64,000 bases of DNA from contig NZ_FWZX01000003.1 in the NCBI RefSeq assembly GCF_900177295.1, forward strand, positions 51,677-115,676, in the 5' to 3' direction. Of this stretch, positions 18,035-26,047 are shown piece after piece (the stretch's first letter is position 1; every line of letters begins with the position of its first letter). The stretch comes from Tistlia consotensis USBA 355. GTDB lineage: Bacteria; Pseudomonadota; Alphaproteobacteria; Kiloniellales; DSM-21159. The translations under genes and the position numbers were made by a program. The notes beneath the pieces were generated by a model that had not been told where the DNA came from, did no database searches, and was given only the letters and a program-made list of their open reading frames with translations.

Positions 18035-19719
18035 TGGTCCACCGCCCGGCCCTTGAGCGCGAAGAGGCCGCGCGGGCGCTTCTGGATGAACAGGATGATG
18101 AAGACCAGCACCAGCACCTTGCCGAGCACGGCGCCGGCGTAGGGCTCCAGGAACTTATTGACGATGCCCAGGGTGAAGGCGCCGACCAGCGTGCCCCAGA
18201 GATTGCCGACGCCGCCGAACACCACGACCATGAAGGAATCGATGATGTAGCCCTGGCCGAGATTGGGGCTGACGTTGTCGATCTGGCTGAGCGCCACGCC
18301 GGCGATGCCGGCGATCCCGGAGCCGAGCGCGAAGGTCAGCATGTCGGTCCAGGGCGTCCGGATGCCCATCGAGGCGGCCATGCGGCGGTTCTGGGTCACG
18401 GCGCGCATCTGCAGGCCGAAGGCCGAGCGCTTCAGCAGGACCAGCAGGGCGGCGAAGACCAGCAGCGCGAAGATCACGATGTAGAGGCGGTTGTAGGTGA
18501 TCAGCAGGCCGCCGACGTGGGTCGCGCCGGACATCCAGTCGGGCGCCCCGACCTCCTTGTTGGTCGGGCCGAAGAGCGTGCGCACCGCCTGCTGCAGCAT
18601 CAGCGACAGGCCCCAGGTCGCGAGCAGAGTCTCCAGCGGCCGGCCGTAGAGGAAGCGGATCACGCAGCGCTCGATGGCGGCGCCGACCGCGGCCGAGACC
18701 AGGAAGGCGAGCGGCAGCGCGATCCACAGCGACCAGGCGAAGAGCTCCGGCGCCCAGCCGCGGATCGCCTGCTGCACCACGAAGGTCGTGTAGGCGCCGA
18801 GCATGACCATCTCGCCGTGGGCCATGTTGATCACGCCCATGACGCCGAAGGTGATGGCGAGGCCGATCGCGGCGAGCAGCAGCACGCTGCCCAGCGACAG
18901 GCCGTACCAGACGTTCTGCGCCGCCTCCCAGAGCGCGAGGTTCTCCTTGATCGCCCCGGCCGCCTTGGCGGCGGCCGCGCGCAGCGCGGGATCGACCTTG
19001 CCGTCCGGCGCAGCGACCAGGCCGGACAGCGCCGCCAGGGCGTCGCGGTCGCCGCGCGCGCGCAGCGTCTCGACGGCGTCGAGCCTGTCGCCGGCGTCAG
19101 CCGAGGGCGTGTTCAGCAGGATGCGGGCGCGCGCCTCGCGCATCAGCTCGGCGATCCCGGGGTCCTTCTCGGCGGCCAGGGCGGCCTCGAGCGGCTCGAG
19201 CGCCTCGGGATCGGCGGCGTCGAACACCGACTGGACCGCCGCGCGGCGCTGCGCGGGGTCGCGGCTGCGCAGGGTCAGGCCGCCGAGCGCCGTGCGGATC
19301 GCGCGGCGCAGGTTGTTGTTGACGCGGATCTTGTCGACGGCGCCGCGCGCCGCCTCGCCCGCGGCCTCCCCGGTCAGCGGGTCGGTCAGCTGGTAGCCCG
19401 CGCCGCCGCGCTTGCCGATGAAGACCGCGTGGTCGGCCTTGCGGACGTAGAGGTCGCCCTCGCTGAGCGCCTCGAGCGCCGGCACGACGCGCGGGTCGCC
19501 GGTCTCGGCCAGGCTGCCGATCGCCGTCTCGGTCTTGTCGAAGTCGAAGCCGCCCTGCCCCAGCGCGTCGACCAGCGGACGCAGGTCGCCGGCCTCCTGG
19601 GCCCGGGCCGCCCCGGCAGCGAGGAACAGCGCGAGGCAGCCGAGCAGCAGCAGGAGGCCCGGCAGGCCGCGCGTCGCGGGACGCCGGGAACGCCGGATGG
19701 CAGGCGGGCGGAACAGCAC
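18031..19719 (-). CDS. urtB: Urea ABC transporter permease UrtB
   Basis: A 562-aa LivH-like permease. After a signal-like segment (LLLLLGCLALFLAAGAARAQ) comes a soluble domain of about 200 residues with HEAT-like helices (GDPRVVPALEALSEGDLY; RGDRDALAALSGLV), the UrtB-specific extension. The permease core from about residue 265 contains FGVMGVINMAHGEMVMLGAY and VVFGGVGNLWGTLVGAF. The start is GTG 19719. Between it and urtA lies a strong hairpin (19758-19800) that may reduce permease expression relative to the binding protein. Confidence 0.94.
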   Translation of the reverse strand: MLFRPPAIRRSRRPATRGLPGLLLLLGCLALFLAAGAARAQEAGDLRPLVDALGQGGFDFDKTETAIGSLAETGDPRVVPALEALSEGDLYVRKADHAVFIGKRGGAGYQLTDPLTGEAAGEAARGAVDKIRVNNNLRRAIRTALGGLTLRSRDPAQRRAAVQSVFDAADPEALEPLEAALAAEKDPGIAELMREARARILLNTPSADAGDRLDAVETLRARGDRDALAALSGLVAAPDGKVDPALRAAAAKAAGAIKENLALWEAAQNVWYGLSLGSVLLLAAIGLAITFGVMGVINMAHGEMVMLGAYTTFVVQQAIRGWAPELFAWSLWIALPLAFLVSAAVGAAIERCVIRFLYGRPLETLLATWGLSLMLQQAVRTLFGPTNKEVGAPDWMSGATHVGGLLITYNRLYIVIFALLVFAALLVLLKRSAFGLQMRAVTQNRRMAASMGIRTPWTDMLTFALGSGIAGIAGVALSQIDNVSPNLGQGYIIDSFMVVVFGGVGNLWGTLVGAFTLGIVNKFLEPYAGAVLGKVLVLVFIILFIQKRPRGLFALKGRAVDQ

Positions 19720-19757
19720 GGTCGCTCCGATACGGCGGAGGGGATCGTCAGGAAAGG

Positions 19758-19800
19758 GCGGGTCCGGCCGGCCAAACCCCTTGGAACTGGCCGGACCCGC
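19758..19800. terminator. Stem-loop between urtA and urtB (attenuator or mRNA stabiliser)
   Basis: Perfect 12-bp arms GCGGGTCCGGCC and GGCCGGACCCGC flank a 19-nt loop. No U-tract follows on the minus strand, so full Rho-independent termination is doubtful. Hairpins at this position in ABC importer operons commonly protect the upstream binding-protein mRNA; that role is inferred here. Confidence 0.6.
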
Positions 19801-19815
19801 TGCGGCGGGGCAGAC

Positions 19816-21123
19816 TCAGGTGCCCTTGCCGCCGCACTTGCCTGTCTTGACGTTGAAGTTCCCGCAGCTCATCGGCTTGCGCCAATCCGAGATCAGGTCC
19901 TTCGAGTCCGGCAGGTAGTCGGACCAGGCATCGCCCGGCACCAGGCCCGGAGTCTCGTAGACGACCTCGAACTGGCCGTCGTCCTGGATCTCGCCGATCA
20001 GCACCGGCTTGGTGATGTGGTGGTTCGGCATCATGGTCGCGTAGCCGCCGGTCAGGTTCGGCACCGCGACGCCGATGATCGCGTCGATCACCGCGTCGGG
20101 ATCGGTGGTGCCGGCCTTCTCGACCGCCTTCACCCACATGTTGAAGCCGATGTAGTGGGCCTCCATCGGATCGTTGGTCACGCGCTTGTCGTTCTTGATG
20201 AAGGCGTGCCACTTCTTGATGAACTCGGCGTTCTCGGGCGTGTCGACGCTCATAAAGTAGTTCCAGGCCGCGAGGTGGCCGACCAGCGGTGCCGTGTCGA
20301 TGCCCGCCAGCTCCTCCTCGCCGACCGAGAAGGCGACGACCGGGATGTCCTCGGCCTTGATGCCCTGGTTGGCGAGCTCCTTGTAGAACGGCACGTTGGC
20401 GTCGCCGTTGATCGTCGAGACCACGGCGGTCTTCTTGCCGGCCGAGCCGAAGCGCTTGATCTCGGCGACGATCGACTGCCAGTCCGACTGACCGAACGGC
20501 GTGTAGTTGATCATGATGTCGGCGGCGGCGACGCCCTTGTCCTTGAGGTAGGCCTCCAGGATCTTGTTGGTCGTGCGCGGATAGACGTAGTCCGTGCCGG
20601 CCAGCACCCAGCGCTCGACGCTCTCGACCGACATCAGGTAGTCGACCGCCGGGATCGCCTGCTGGTTCGGGGCGGCGCCGGTGTAGAAGACGTTGCGCTG
20701 GGATTCCTCGCCCTCGTACTGCACCGGATAGAAGAGGATGTTGTTCAGCTCCTCGAAGACCGGCAGCACCGACTTGCGCGAGACCGAGGTCCAGCAGCCG
20801 AACACCGCCGCGACCTTGTCGACCGAGATCAGCTCGCGCGCCTTCTCGGCGAACAGCGGCCAGTTCGAGGCCGGGTCGACGACCACCGCCTCGAGCTTCT
20901 TGCCGAGCAGACCGCCCTTCTTGTTCTGCTCGTCGATGAGCATCAGCATGGCGTCCTTCAGCGTGGTCTCGCTGATCGCCATGGTGCCGGACAGGGAATG
21001 CAGGATGCCGACCTTGATCGTCTCGTCCGCCGCGAAGGCGGGCAGGCCCGTCAGCGGGGCCGCGGCGGCCATGATTGCCGCGCTCGCGGCCATGCGAAGT
21101 ACGCTGCGTCGTCCCATCTTCAT
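19816..21123 (-). CDS. urtA: Urea ABC transporter substrate-binding protein UrtA
   Basis: A 435-aa periplasmic urea receptor. The start MKMGRRSVLRMAASAAIMAA at ATG 21123 has GGAGG 10 nt upstream, and its twin-arginine-like signal peptide is cleaved near AFA-ADETI. Family features: KVGILHSLSGTMAISE, FGCWTSVSRKSVLPVFEE, YPVQYEGEESQRNVFYTGAAPNQQ (positions about 115-150) and GDAWSDYLPDSKD near the end. The frame could be extended to 21279, but that would bury the signal peptide. It is the first gene of the urt-ure run. Confidence 0.96.
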   Translation of the reverse strand: MKMGRRSVLRMAASAAIMAAAAPLTGLPAFAADETIKVGILHSLSGTMAISETTLKDAMLMLIDEQNKKGGLLGKKLEAVVVDPASNWPLFAEKARELISVDKVAAVFGCWTSVSRKSVLPVFEELNNILFYPVQYEGEESQRNVFYTGAAPNQQAIPAVDYLMSVESVERWVLAGTDYVYPRTTNKILEAYLKDKGVAAADIMINYTPFGQSDWQSIVAEIKRFGSAGKKTAVVSTINGDANVPFYKELANQGIKAEDIPVVAFSVGEEELAGIDTAPLVGHLAAWNYFMSVDTPENAEFIKKWHAFIKNDKRVTNDPMEAHYIGFNMWVKAVEKAGTTDPDAVIDAIIGVAVPNLTGGYATMMPNHHITKPVLIGEIQDDGQFEVVYETPGLVPGDAWSDYLPDSKDLISDWRKPMSCGNFNVKTGKCGGKGT

Positions 21124-21467
21124 CTTGTTGGTGCCTCCCCACGGAAAGAAGTTTGCAGCGCAGCGAACGAAGCAAGCGCCATGCCATGCCGTGAAGCTCC
21201 CGGCAGGGGCCGCGGAATCGCTCAGCCGTCCGCTCGGCGCGACCGGCGGCGGCGGGTCGGCCGGTCCGGCCCGCGCCACCGCCGCTGCCCTGCATTTGTG
21301 CGGCGCATCAAGACAGTTGCCTAAAATGGTATCAAAAGGATGCCTGCCTGCTTTTCAGGCATTCACGGCTCGGCCAGCCCGGATGCGCCCCCCCCAGGTC
21401 GCCGACCTCCGGCCGCCGGACCAGCCGCCGCTTGACCCGGCCGGCGGCCACGGCTAAGACCCCGCCC
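21124..21467. promoter_or_regulatory. Divergent control region between urtA and the Mn riboswitch
   Basis: 344 bp without a gene. AT-richer sequence at about 21295-21365 contains the hairpin TGCCTG-CTTTT-CAGGCA (21345-21361). The urtA promoter should lie here. I looked for a -24/-12 sigma-54 element and NtrC-type palindromes on the minus strand and found no convincing match. Confidence 0.4.
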
Positions 21468-21611
21468 GTCATCTGGGGAGTAGCCAGCCGCCTGCCCCGC
21501 GCTCCGGCGTGACCGGGCGGCTTCCGCGTCAACATGCTTGGCGGGCACGCCGTGGCGCGGAAGAGCGACGGGACGACTGCGGTCGTTCCGGGTTCAGGCG
21601 AGACCAATGGC
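21468..21611 (+). promoter_or_regulatory. yybP-ykoY manganese riboswitch
   Basis: The conserved strings are GGGGAGTAGCC (21475-21485), CGCGTCAACATGC (about 21526-21538) and GCGAGACCAATGGC (about 21598-21611). The closing helix P1 pairs GTCATCTGG (21468-21476) with CCAATGGC (21604-21611), with one bulged base, and an internal helix pairs AGCCGCC (from 21485) with GGCGGCT. This is the Mn2+-sensing yybP-ykoY class, which in many bacteria turns on MntP or TMEM165/GDT1-type Mn exporters; such a gene follows at 21688. The switch probably exposes the downstream translation start when Mn2+ is bound. Confidence 0.88.
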
Positions 21612-21687
21612 ACCGCGCCTCCGACGAAGGGTCGGGCGGGAGGACGGTGCCGTTGGCCAACAACGCCCGGCCTCAGGATCGCTGCTC

Positions 21688-22257
21688 GTGGACATCCTTC
21701 TCACCTCGACCCTCGTCGTCGCGCTCGCCGAGATCGGCGACAAGACCCAGCTGCTGGCGATGCTGCTCGCCTATCGCTTCCAGCGACCCTGGCCGATCGC
21801 CGCCGGCATCCTGGCCGCAACCCTGGCCAACCACGGCCTCGCCGCCCTGGCCGGCGCCGAGCTCGCCGGCTGGCTCGACGGCCCCTGGTTCCGCTACCTG
21901 GTCGGCGGCGGCTTCCTGGCCATGGCGGCCTGGACCCTGGTTCCCGACCGGCTCGACGACGACCAGCGCACCGCGAGCCGCCACGGCGCCTTCCTGACCA
22001 CCCTGGTCGCCTTCTTCCTGGTCGAGATCGGCGACAAGACCCAGGTCGCGACCATCGCCCTCGCCGCCCGCTTTCATTCCGTGCTCTGGGTCACCGCCGG
22101 CACGACCATCGGCATGATGCTGGCCAACGCCCCGGCGCTGTTCCTGGGCAACCGACTGCTCCGGGTGCTGCCGGTCAAGACCCTGCGCTATGGCGCCGCC
22201 CTGCTGTTCGCCCTGCTCGGCCTCTGGATCCTGGCCGAGGCCGGCGGCCTGGTCTGA
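21688..22257 (+). CDS. TMEM165/GDT1 (UPF0016) family Mn2+ exporter
   Basis: A 189-aa inner-membrane protein with six hydrophobic helices in two homologous halves, each carrying the family signature: ALAEIGDKTQLLAMLLAYRF (about residues 10-29) and VEIGDKTQVATIALAARF (about 112-129). The acidic EIGDKT motifs bind the cation. Bacterial members such as MneA export manganese. The GTG start at 21688 is chosen because the only upstream ATG (21538) falls inside the riboswitch, while from GTG the length matches the family (about 190 aa). Regulation by the Mn riboswitch supports the Mn role. Confidence 0.9.
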   Translation: MDILLTSTLVVALAEIGDKTQLLAMLLAYRFQRPWPIAAGILAATLANHGLAALAGAELAGWLDGPWFRYLVGGGFLAMAAWTLVPDRLDDDQRTASRHGAFLTTLVAFFLVEIGDKTQVATIALAARFHSVLWVTAGTTIGMMLANAPALFLGNRLLRVLPVKTLRYGAALLFALLGLWILAEAGGLV

Positions 22258-22454
22258 GCGATCGCGGCCACGCTCCAGGCGCCACAGCGCCCGGTCGAAG
22301 CGCTCCGCGGCGGCCAGCGCCTCGGCGGCCAGCTCGGCGGCACCGCAGAGGCCAAGGCCGTCGGCACCCAGCAGCAGGTCGGCCAGGCTCGAGAGCCAGA
22401 GGCGCAGGCGCCGCGCCTCGCCGATCAGGGCCCGGCGGTCGTCGTCGGCCGGCG

Positions 22455-22967
22455 TCAGGCGGCCCGCTCGACCGGCTGCGCGGCCGTCTCGCCCGCCGCG
22501 CCGGCCGGGCTCCGGCGCGGCTCGCGGCAGCGGGCCAGATGCTCGGCGCAGTAGGGCCAGCCGTCGCGCTGACGGACCACCGGCGCGCCGCACGGGCGGC
22601 CGCCGTCCCGCGGGTCGCCGAGGATGAACTGGCAGGTTCGGAACAGCGCCGCGCCGCGCGGCAGCGGACGGTGCCGGCGGCGCAGGCCGAGCAACGCCTC
22701 GACCGTCGTGCCGGTCGCCGCCGCCAGCGCCATCAGGCGGCGCTGCAGTCGGCCCGGCTGCGGCTCGGCCGGTGTCTCGGGCAGGCGCGATTCGAGATCC
22801 AGGCGATGCGCCTTGGAGACCACGGCGTCCTTGGTCGTGCCGAGCCGCTCGGCGATCGCGCTGCCCGCCAGCCCCTCGGCCCAGAGCCGCTCCAGCTCGG
22901 CGATCCGCTCCGCCGTCCAGAAGCCGCGGCCGCCGGCCCGGCCGCTCGGTATCGGACTGCGCCTCAT
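22455..22967 (-). CDS. GcrA-family cell-cycle regulator
   Basis: A 170-aa protein. The N-terminal DNA-binding domain FWTAERIAELERLWAEGLAG then IAERLGTTKDAVVSKAHRL matches GcrA (W-T-x-E-R...L-W-x-x-G-x-S). The C-terminal cysteine/histidine region (TCQFILGDPRDGG, RPCGAPVV, WPYCAEHLARC) is the GcrA sigma70-contacting domain. GcrA activates CcrM-methylated promoters in alphaproteobacteria. The HRL is followed by DLESRLP in place of the usual GLxxRxxP, so this is a diverged paralogue or species variant. A LexA-type box lies 26 bp upstream. The 197 bp between it and the Mn exporter (22258-22454) has an open minus-strand frame but no start or stop, so no gene is called. Confidence 0.82.
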   Translation of the reverse strand: MRRSPIPSGRAGGRGFWTAERIAELERLWAEGLAGSAIAERLGTTKDAVVSKAHRLDLESRLPETPAEPQPGRLQRRLMALAAATGTTVEALLGLRRRHRPLPRGAALFRTCQFILGDPRDGGRPCGAPVVRQRDGWPYCAEHLARCREPRRSPAGAAGETAAQPVERAA

Positions 22968-22992
22968 GGCCCGTTCCTCTCATATCGTCGAT

Positions 22993-23007
22993 GTTCATGA
23001 CTTGTTC
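22993..23007. promoter_or_regulatory. Candidate LexA (SOS) box upstream of the gcrA-like gene
   Basis: GTTC-ATGACTT-GTTC exactly matches the alphaproteobacterial LexA consensus GTTC-N7-GTTC and sits in the promoter region of the minus-strand gcrA-like gene. The motif is short, so chance occurrence is possible. Confidence 0.45.
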
Positions 23008-23372
23008 CCATCTTGCGAGGATGTGCAGAGCGATGCGAATTCGTCAATGAAAATGACAAGCTCGCTTGTCGTCGTCGCTGCGCGCCACGGTCGGCCGGCG
23101 CGAGCGGATTAGGTGCTTGTTGGCAGCGATACGGCAGATTGGCAGTCCGACGAGCAGCCCGCCGGGACCCGGCGGCAGCCTCCTCGATGCGGCGGGCTCG
23201 CTCCCCCCGGCCCGCCGTCGACCTCCGCGCCGGCTCCCAACCGGCGCCCATTTTTTTCGCCCCCGTCCCGACCGCAGCCGCAGTCGCCGCTGCGCCCGCT
23301 CTTGCCCCGGCGCGAAGCAGGCGGCTAGTCTCTCCTTGACGAAATCGCAATGCGGTTGGAGGGATCGCCGCC
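23008..23372. promoter_or_regulatory. Gene-free control region upstream of the XRE regulator
   Basis: An AT-richer start (about 23030-23070) contains GACAAG-CTCG-CTTGTC, a perfect 6-bp palindrome at 23055-23070, a plausible repressor site between the divergent gcrA-like and XRE genes. The remainder is GC-rich with no coding signal I trust. Confidence 0.4.
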
Positions 23373-24053
23373 ATGGCTGTCAGGAAGGCCGGCCGCGCCG
23401 GGTCGGCAGCCGGTGCCACGCGCGTCCGGCGCCAGCGGCCTCGGGGACCGGCGCCGGCCGTGCAGTCGGCCTGGTTCCTGCGCCGCCTCTCGGAGATCGG
23501 CGAGACCCAGCGTGCCCTCGCCCGCTTCCTGGAGGCCGACCCCTCGACGGTCAGCAAGATGCTGAGCGGCGTGCGTCGCATCCGCCTCGAGGAGGCCGAG
23601 CAGCTCTCCCGCTTCCTGCGCGTGCCGCTGCTGGAGGTGCTGGAGCACGCGGGCGTCTCGGCCGAGGGCCTGGCGCCCGAGGGTCATCTCGTGCCGCTGG
23701 TCGGGCGTATCGACGGCGCCGGCCGCGTCCTGCCCGACAGGAGCCTGGACGAGCGCATCGAGCTGCCGCTGGGCGGCGGCGCCGCGCGGCACCCCGGCCT
23801 GGTGGCGCTGCGTCTCGAGGACCCCGAGAGCCTGATGGACGGCTGGACCTTCTTCTACGCCCCGAGCGAGCGGGTCGAGGCCGCGGCCGTCGGCCGCCTC
23901 GCCGTGGTGCGCAGCCGCGGCGGGCGCGGCGAGCGCCTGGCCGTGGTCGAGACCGGCGACCGGCTCGACAGCTTCCGGCTCGACCGCTTCGACGGCAGGC
24001 GGGTCACTGTCCGCCTGGCCAGCGCCGCGCCGGTGATGCTGATCCGGCCCTAG
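23373..24053 (+). CDS. XRE-family regulator with S24/LexA-like C-terminal domain
   Basis: A 226-aa protein. A basic N-terminus is followed by an HTH (LRRLSEIGETQRALARFLEA, then DPSTVSKMLSGVRRIRLEEA, about residues 35-75). The C-terminal half runs VPLVGRIDGAGRVLP, ALRLEDPESLMDGWTFFY, VGRLAVVRSRGG, VETGDRLDSFRLDR and AAPVMLIRP, the order of strands seen in CI/LexA-like XRE-S24 proteins. The nucleophile position reads ESLM in place of GDSM, so autoproteolysis may be lost. The start has GGAGGGA upstream. A hairpin GCGGTT-GTGGAT-AACCGC follows the stop. Prophage-repressor or stress-regulator descent is inferred. Confidence 0.75.
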   Translation: MAVRKAGRAGSAAGATRVRRQRPRGPAPAVQSAWFLRRLSEIGETQRALARFLEADPSTVSKMLSGVRRIRLEEAEQLSRFLRVPLLEVLEHAGVSAEGLAPEGHLVPLVGRIDGAGRVLPDRSLDERIELPLGGGAARHPGLVALRLEDPESLMDGWTFFYAPSERVEAAAVGRLAVVRSRGGRGERLAVVETGDRLDSFRLDRFDGRRVTVRLASAAPVMLIRP

Positions 24054-24100
24054 GCGGTTGTGGATAACCGCGCGGCACGCCCGTTTCTGTCGTCACAAGT

Positions 24101-24115
24101 GTTCTTGTTGTGTTC
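24101..24115. promoter_or_regulatory. Candidate LexA (SOS) box upstream of the orphan gene
   Basis: GTTC-TTGTTGT-GTTC matches GTTC-N7-GTTC and lies 77 bp before the start of the 24192 gene in an AT-rich promoter-like stretch. It is the second such box within 1.1 kb. Confidence 0.5.
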
Positions 24116-24191
24116 CTGGACGCTTGCTAGGCTGCTTGTCAGCCCGGCGGCACCGACCCTGCCGGAATCGCCCTCCGGCCAGGAAACGCCC

Positions 24192-24620
24192 ATGCCCCGG
24201 CTCCGCTATCGCCTCGCCCCCAACCCCGATGCCGAGCCGGCGGGCCTGGACCTCGAGGCGCTGCAGCGGGCGATGCGGGCGGAGGGCTGGCGGGCCGGCT
24301 GGCGGCCGCGCGCGCTCGACGCCCGACTGCTGCACGACGCGGTGCCGGGCCTCGCCGCGGGCCCCGGCTTCGAGATCCTCGGCGATCCGCGCGGCCCCGG
24401 CTGGCTGGCGCTCCGACGCAGCGCGTCGGAGCCGGAGGCTGCCCGGACCCTGCAGCGCGAGCTGGAGGTGACCCGCCGCGCCTGGGGTCTCGCCGCCCTG
24501 CTGCCGGCCGCCGCAGAGGCGCCGGTCCGGCTTGTCGAGCAGGCACGAGACAGCGCTCTCGGGCGCGTGCTCGCCGCCGAGGCCGCCGAGCGCCTGCTGC
24601 GCCGGGCGGCCCGCGACTAG
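24192..24620 (+). CDS. Orphan protein of unknown function, possibly SOS-controlled
   Basis: A 142-aa Ala/Arg/Leu-rich protein starting MPRLRYRLAPNPDAEPAGLD with AGGA 8 nt upstream of ATG. No motif, signal peptide or membrane segment is recognised. Predicted features are a mixed alpha/beta N-terminal half (GPGFEILGDPRGPGWLALRR) and a helical C-terminal half (EAARTLQRELEVTRRAWGL; LAAEAAERLLRRAARD). The last 4 bp overlap the convergent dehydratase gene. The upstream LexA-type box is the only functional hint. Confidence 0.6.
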   Translation: MPRLRYRLAPNPDAEPAGLDLEALQRAMRAEGWRAGWRPRALDARLLHDAVPGLAAGPGFEILGDPRGPGWLALRRSASEPEAARTLQRELEVTRRAWGLAALLPAAAEAPVRLVEQARDSALGRVLAAEAAERLLRRAARD

Positions 24621-25636
24621 AGGTCGACCTTGTGGGTGTTGGCGCCGCACAGCAGGACGGCGACGCGCTCGTCCGGCGCCGGCCGGTAGGCGCCCGACAG
24701 GACGGCCGCGAAGGCGGCGGCACCGCCCGGCTCGCTGGCGATCCGCAGGGTGCGCCAGAGCGCGGCCTGGGCCTCGGCGATGGCCTCGTCGGGCACCAGC
24801 ACGACACGCTCGACGTGGTCGCGGGCGATCGGGAACATCAGCCGGCCGACCTGCTTCGGCGCCAGGGAGTCGGCGGCGAGTCCCCCGGCCGGCGCGTCGA
24901 CCGGACGGCCCGCCTCCAGGGCCCGGTAGAGCGTGGGCGCCGCCTCGGGCTCGACGCCGACGACCCGGATCGGGCTGTCGGCCAGGGCCGAGGCGACGCC
25001 GCCGATCAGGCCGCCGCCGCCGACCGCGACCAGCAGCGTGTCGACCCCGGACGCTCCCGGCGCGCCCGCCTGCGCCTCCAGCTCGAGCCCGGCCGTGCCC
25101 TGGCCCAGCAGCGTCTCGCGCTGGTCGTAGGCATGGACCGAAAGGGCACCGGTCTCGGCGATGCAGGCCTCGGCGGCGGCCAGGGCGTCGGCATAGAGGT
25201 CGCCGCCGACGACCAGCTCGGCGCCGCTCGCCTCGATGCGCGCGATCTTGGCCGGCGAGGCGACGCTGGGCACGAAGATCCGCGCCCGCACGCCGAGGGC
25301 CCTGGCCGCGTGGGCGACGGCGGCGCCGTGGTTGCCGCCGGAGGCGGCGACGACGCCGGCCTCCGGGACCTGGCGCAGCAGCAGGTTGGCGAAGGCGCCG
25401 CGCGCCTTGAAGGAGCCGGAATGCTGCAGGAACTCGAGCTTGAGGGTCAGCGGCCGGCCGGCCAGCCCGAAGTCGCCGGCGGCGACCTCCAGGAGCGGCG
25501 TGCGCCGGACGTGGGGGCGGATCAGCGCCTCGGTCTCGGCGATCGCCGCCCGGTCGATCGCCTCGCCCTCGATCGCCTCGCCGTCGACCGCGCGCTCCTC
25601 GATCGTCTCGCCTCGCCCCGCAGCCGTTCCGTCCAT
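24617..25636 (-). CDS. PLP-dependent threonine/serine dehydratase family enzyme
   Basis: A 339-aa fold-type II PLP enzyme without an ACT domain, as in catabolic threonine dehydratase, serine racemase and related deaminases. The Schiff-base lysine lies in HSGSFKARGAF (K77), the substrate loop is AASGGNHGAAVAHAA and the phosphate-binding glycine loop is AVGGGGLIGG. The C-terminal LLCGANTHKVDL carries a cofactor-contact position. The N-terminal 30 residues are a charged extension with GEAIEGEAID repetition. It is divergent from the ArsR gene at 25715. Specificity (Thr, Ser or hydroxy-aspartate) cannot be told. Confidence 0.9.
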   Translation of the reverse strand: MDGTAAGRGETIEERAVDGEAIEGEAIDRAAIAETEALIRPHVRRTPLLEVAAGDFGLAGRPLTLKLEFLQHSGSFKARGAFANLLLRQVPEAGVVAASGGNHGAAVAHAARALGVRARIFVPSVASPAKIARIEASGAELVVGGDLYADALAAAEACIAETGALSVHAYDQRETLLGQGTAGLELEAQAGAPGASGVDTLLVAVGGGGLIGGVASALADSPIRVVGVEPEAAPTLYRALEAGRPVDAPAGGLAADSLAPKQVGRLMFPIARDHVERVVLVPDEAIAEAQAALWRTLRIASEPGGAAAFAAVLSGAYRPAPDERVAVLLCGANTHKVDL

Positions 25637-25714
25637 GCCCCTGCCCTCCGCTCCGCCTCGACAGCACGACGGCAGTCATGGCACTGTTTAGGAAATTTGC
25701 AAAGTCCCGAAATA

Positions 25715-26032
25715 ATGACCGACGGCGACGACGCCCTGCTCGACATCCTGAAGGCCCTGGCCAGCGACAAGCGCCTCCGGGTGCTCGACTGGCTGAAGAA
25801 TCCGCGCGCGCACTTCCCGGCGCAGCGCGACGGCGACCTGGTCGAGGACGGCGTCTGCGGCCTGTTCATCGCCCAGAAGCTGGGGCTCAGCCAGCCGACG
25901 GTGCACGGCCACATGAAGCTGCTGCTGCGCGCCGGCCTGGTCCGCGAGAAGCGGATCCGCCAGTGGACCTTCTACCGGCGCGACGAGGCGGCGGTCGCCG
26001 CAGCGACCCGCCGCCTCGCCGAGAGCCTCTAG
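25715..26032 (+). CDS. ArsR-type winged-helix regulator
   Basis: A 105-aa single-domain regulator: DILKALASDKRLRVLDWLKN (helices 1-2), LFIAQKLGLSQPTVHGHMKLL (recognition helix) and REKRIRQWTFYRRDE (wing). An insertion between helices 2 and 3 contains one cysteine (EDGVCGLF); with no cysteine pair, metal sensing is not indicated. No ribosome site is evident close to ATG 25715, so leaderless translation is possible. It is divergent from the PLP dehydratase by 78 bp and may control it. Confidence 0.8.
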   Translation: MTDGDDALLDILKALASDKRLRVLDWLKNPRAHFPAQRDGDLVEDGVCGLFIAQKLGLSQPTVHGHMKLLLRAGLVREKRIRQWTFYRRDEAAVAAATRRLAESL

Positions 26033-26047
26033 CCTGGAAGCCCGGCC

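Noticed and set aside
21124-21467. Sigma-54/NtrC control of urtA
   Set aside because: Nitrogen control is expected for urea uptake, but no GG-N10-GC element or NtrC palindrome could be found on the minus strand.
21538-21687. ATG-initiated N-terminal extension of the Mn exporter
   Set aside because: The extension overlaps the riboswitch aptamer and encodes an Arg-rich, non-conserved peptide; the family starts where the GTG at 21688 lies.
22258-22454. Possible small minus-strand gene between the Mn exporter and the gcrA-like gene
   Set aside because: An open frame with a helical pattern exists but has no plausible start after the gcrA-like stop and no stop before entering antisense of the exporter.
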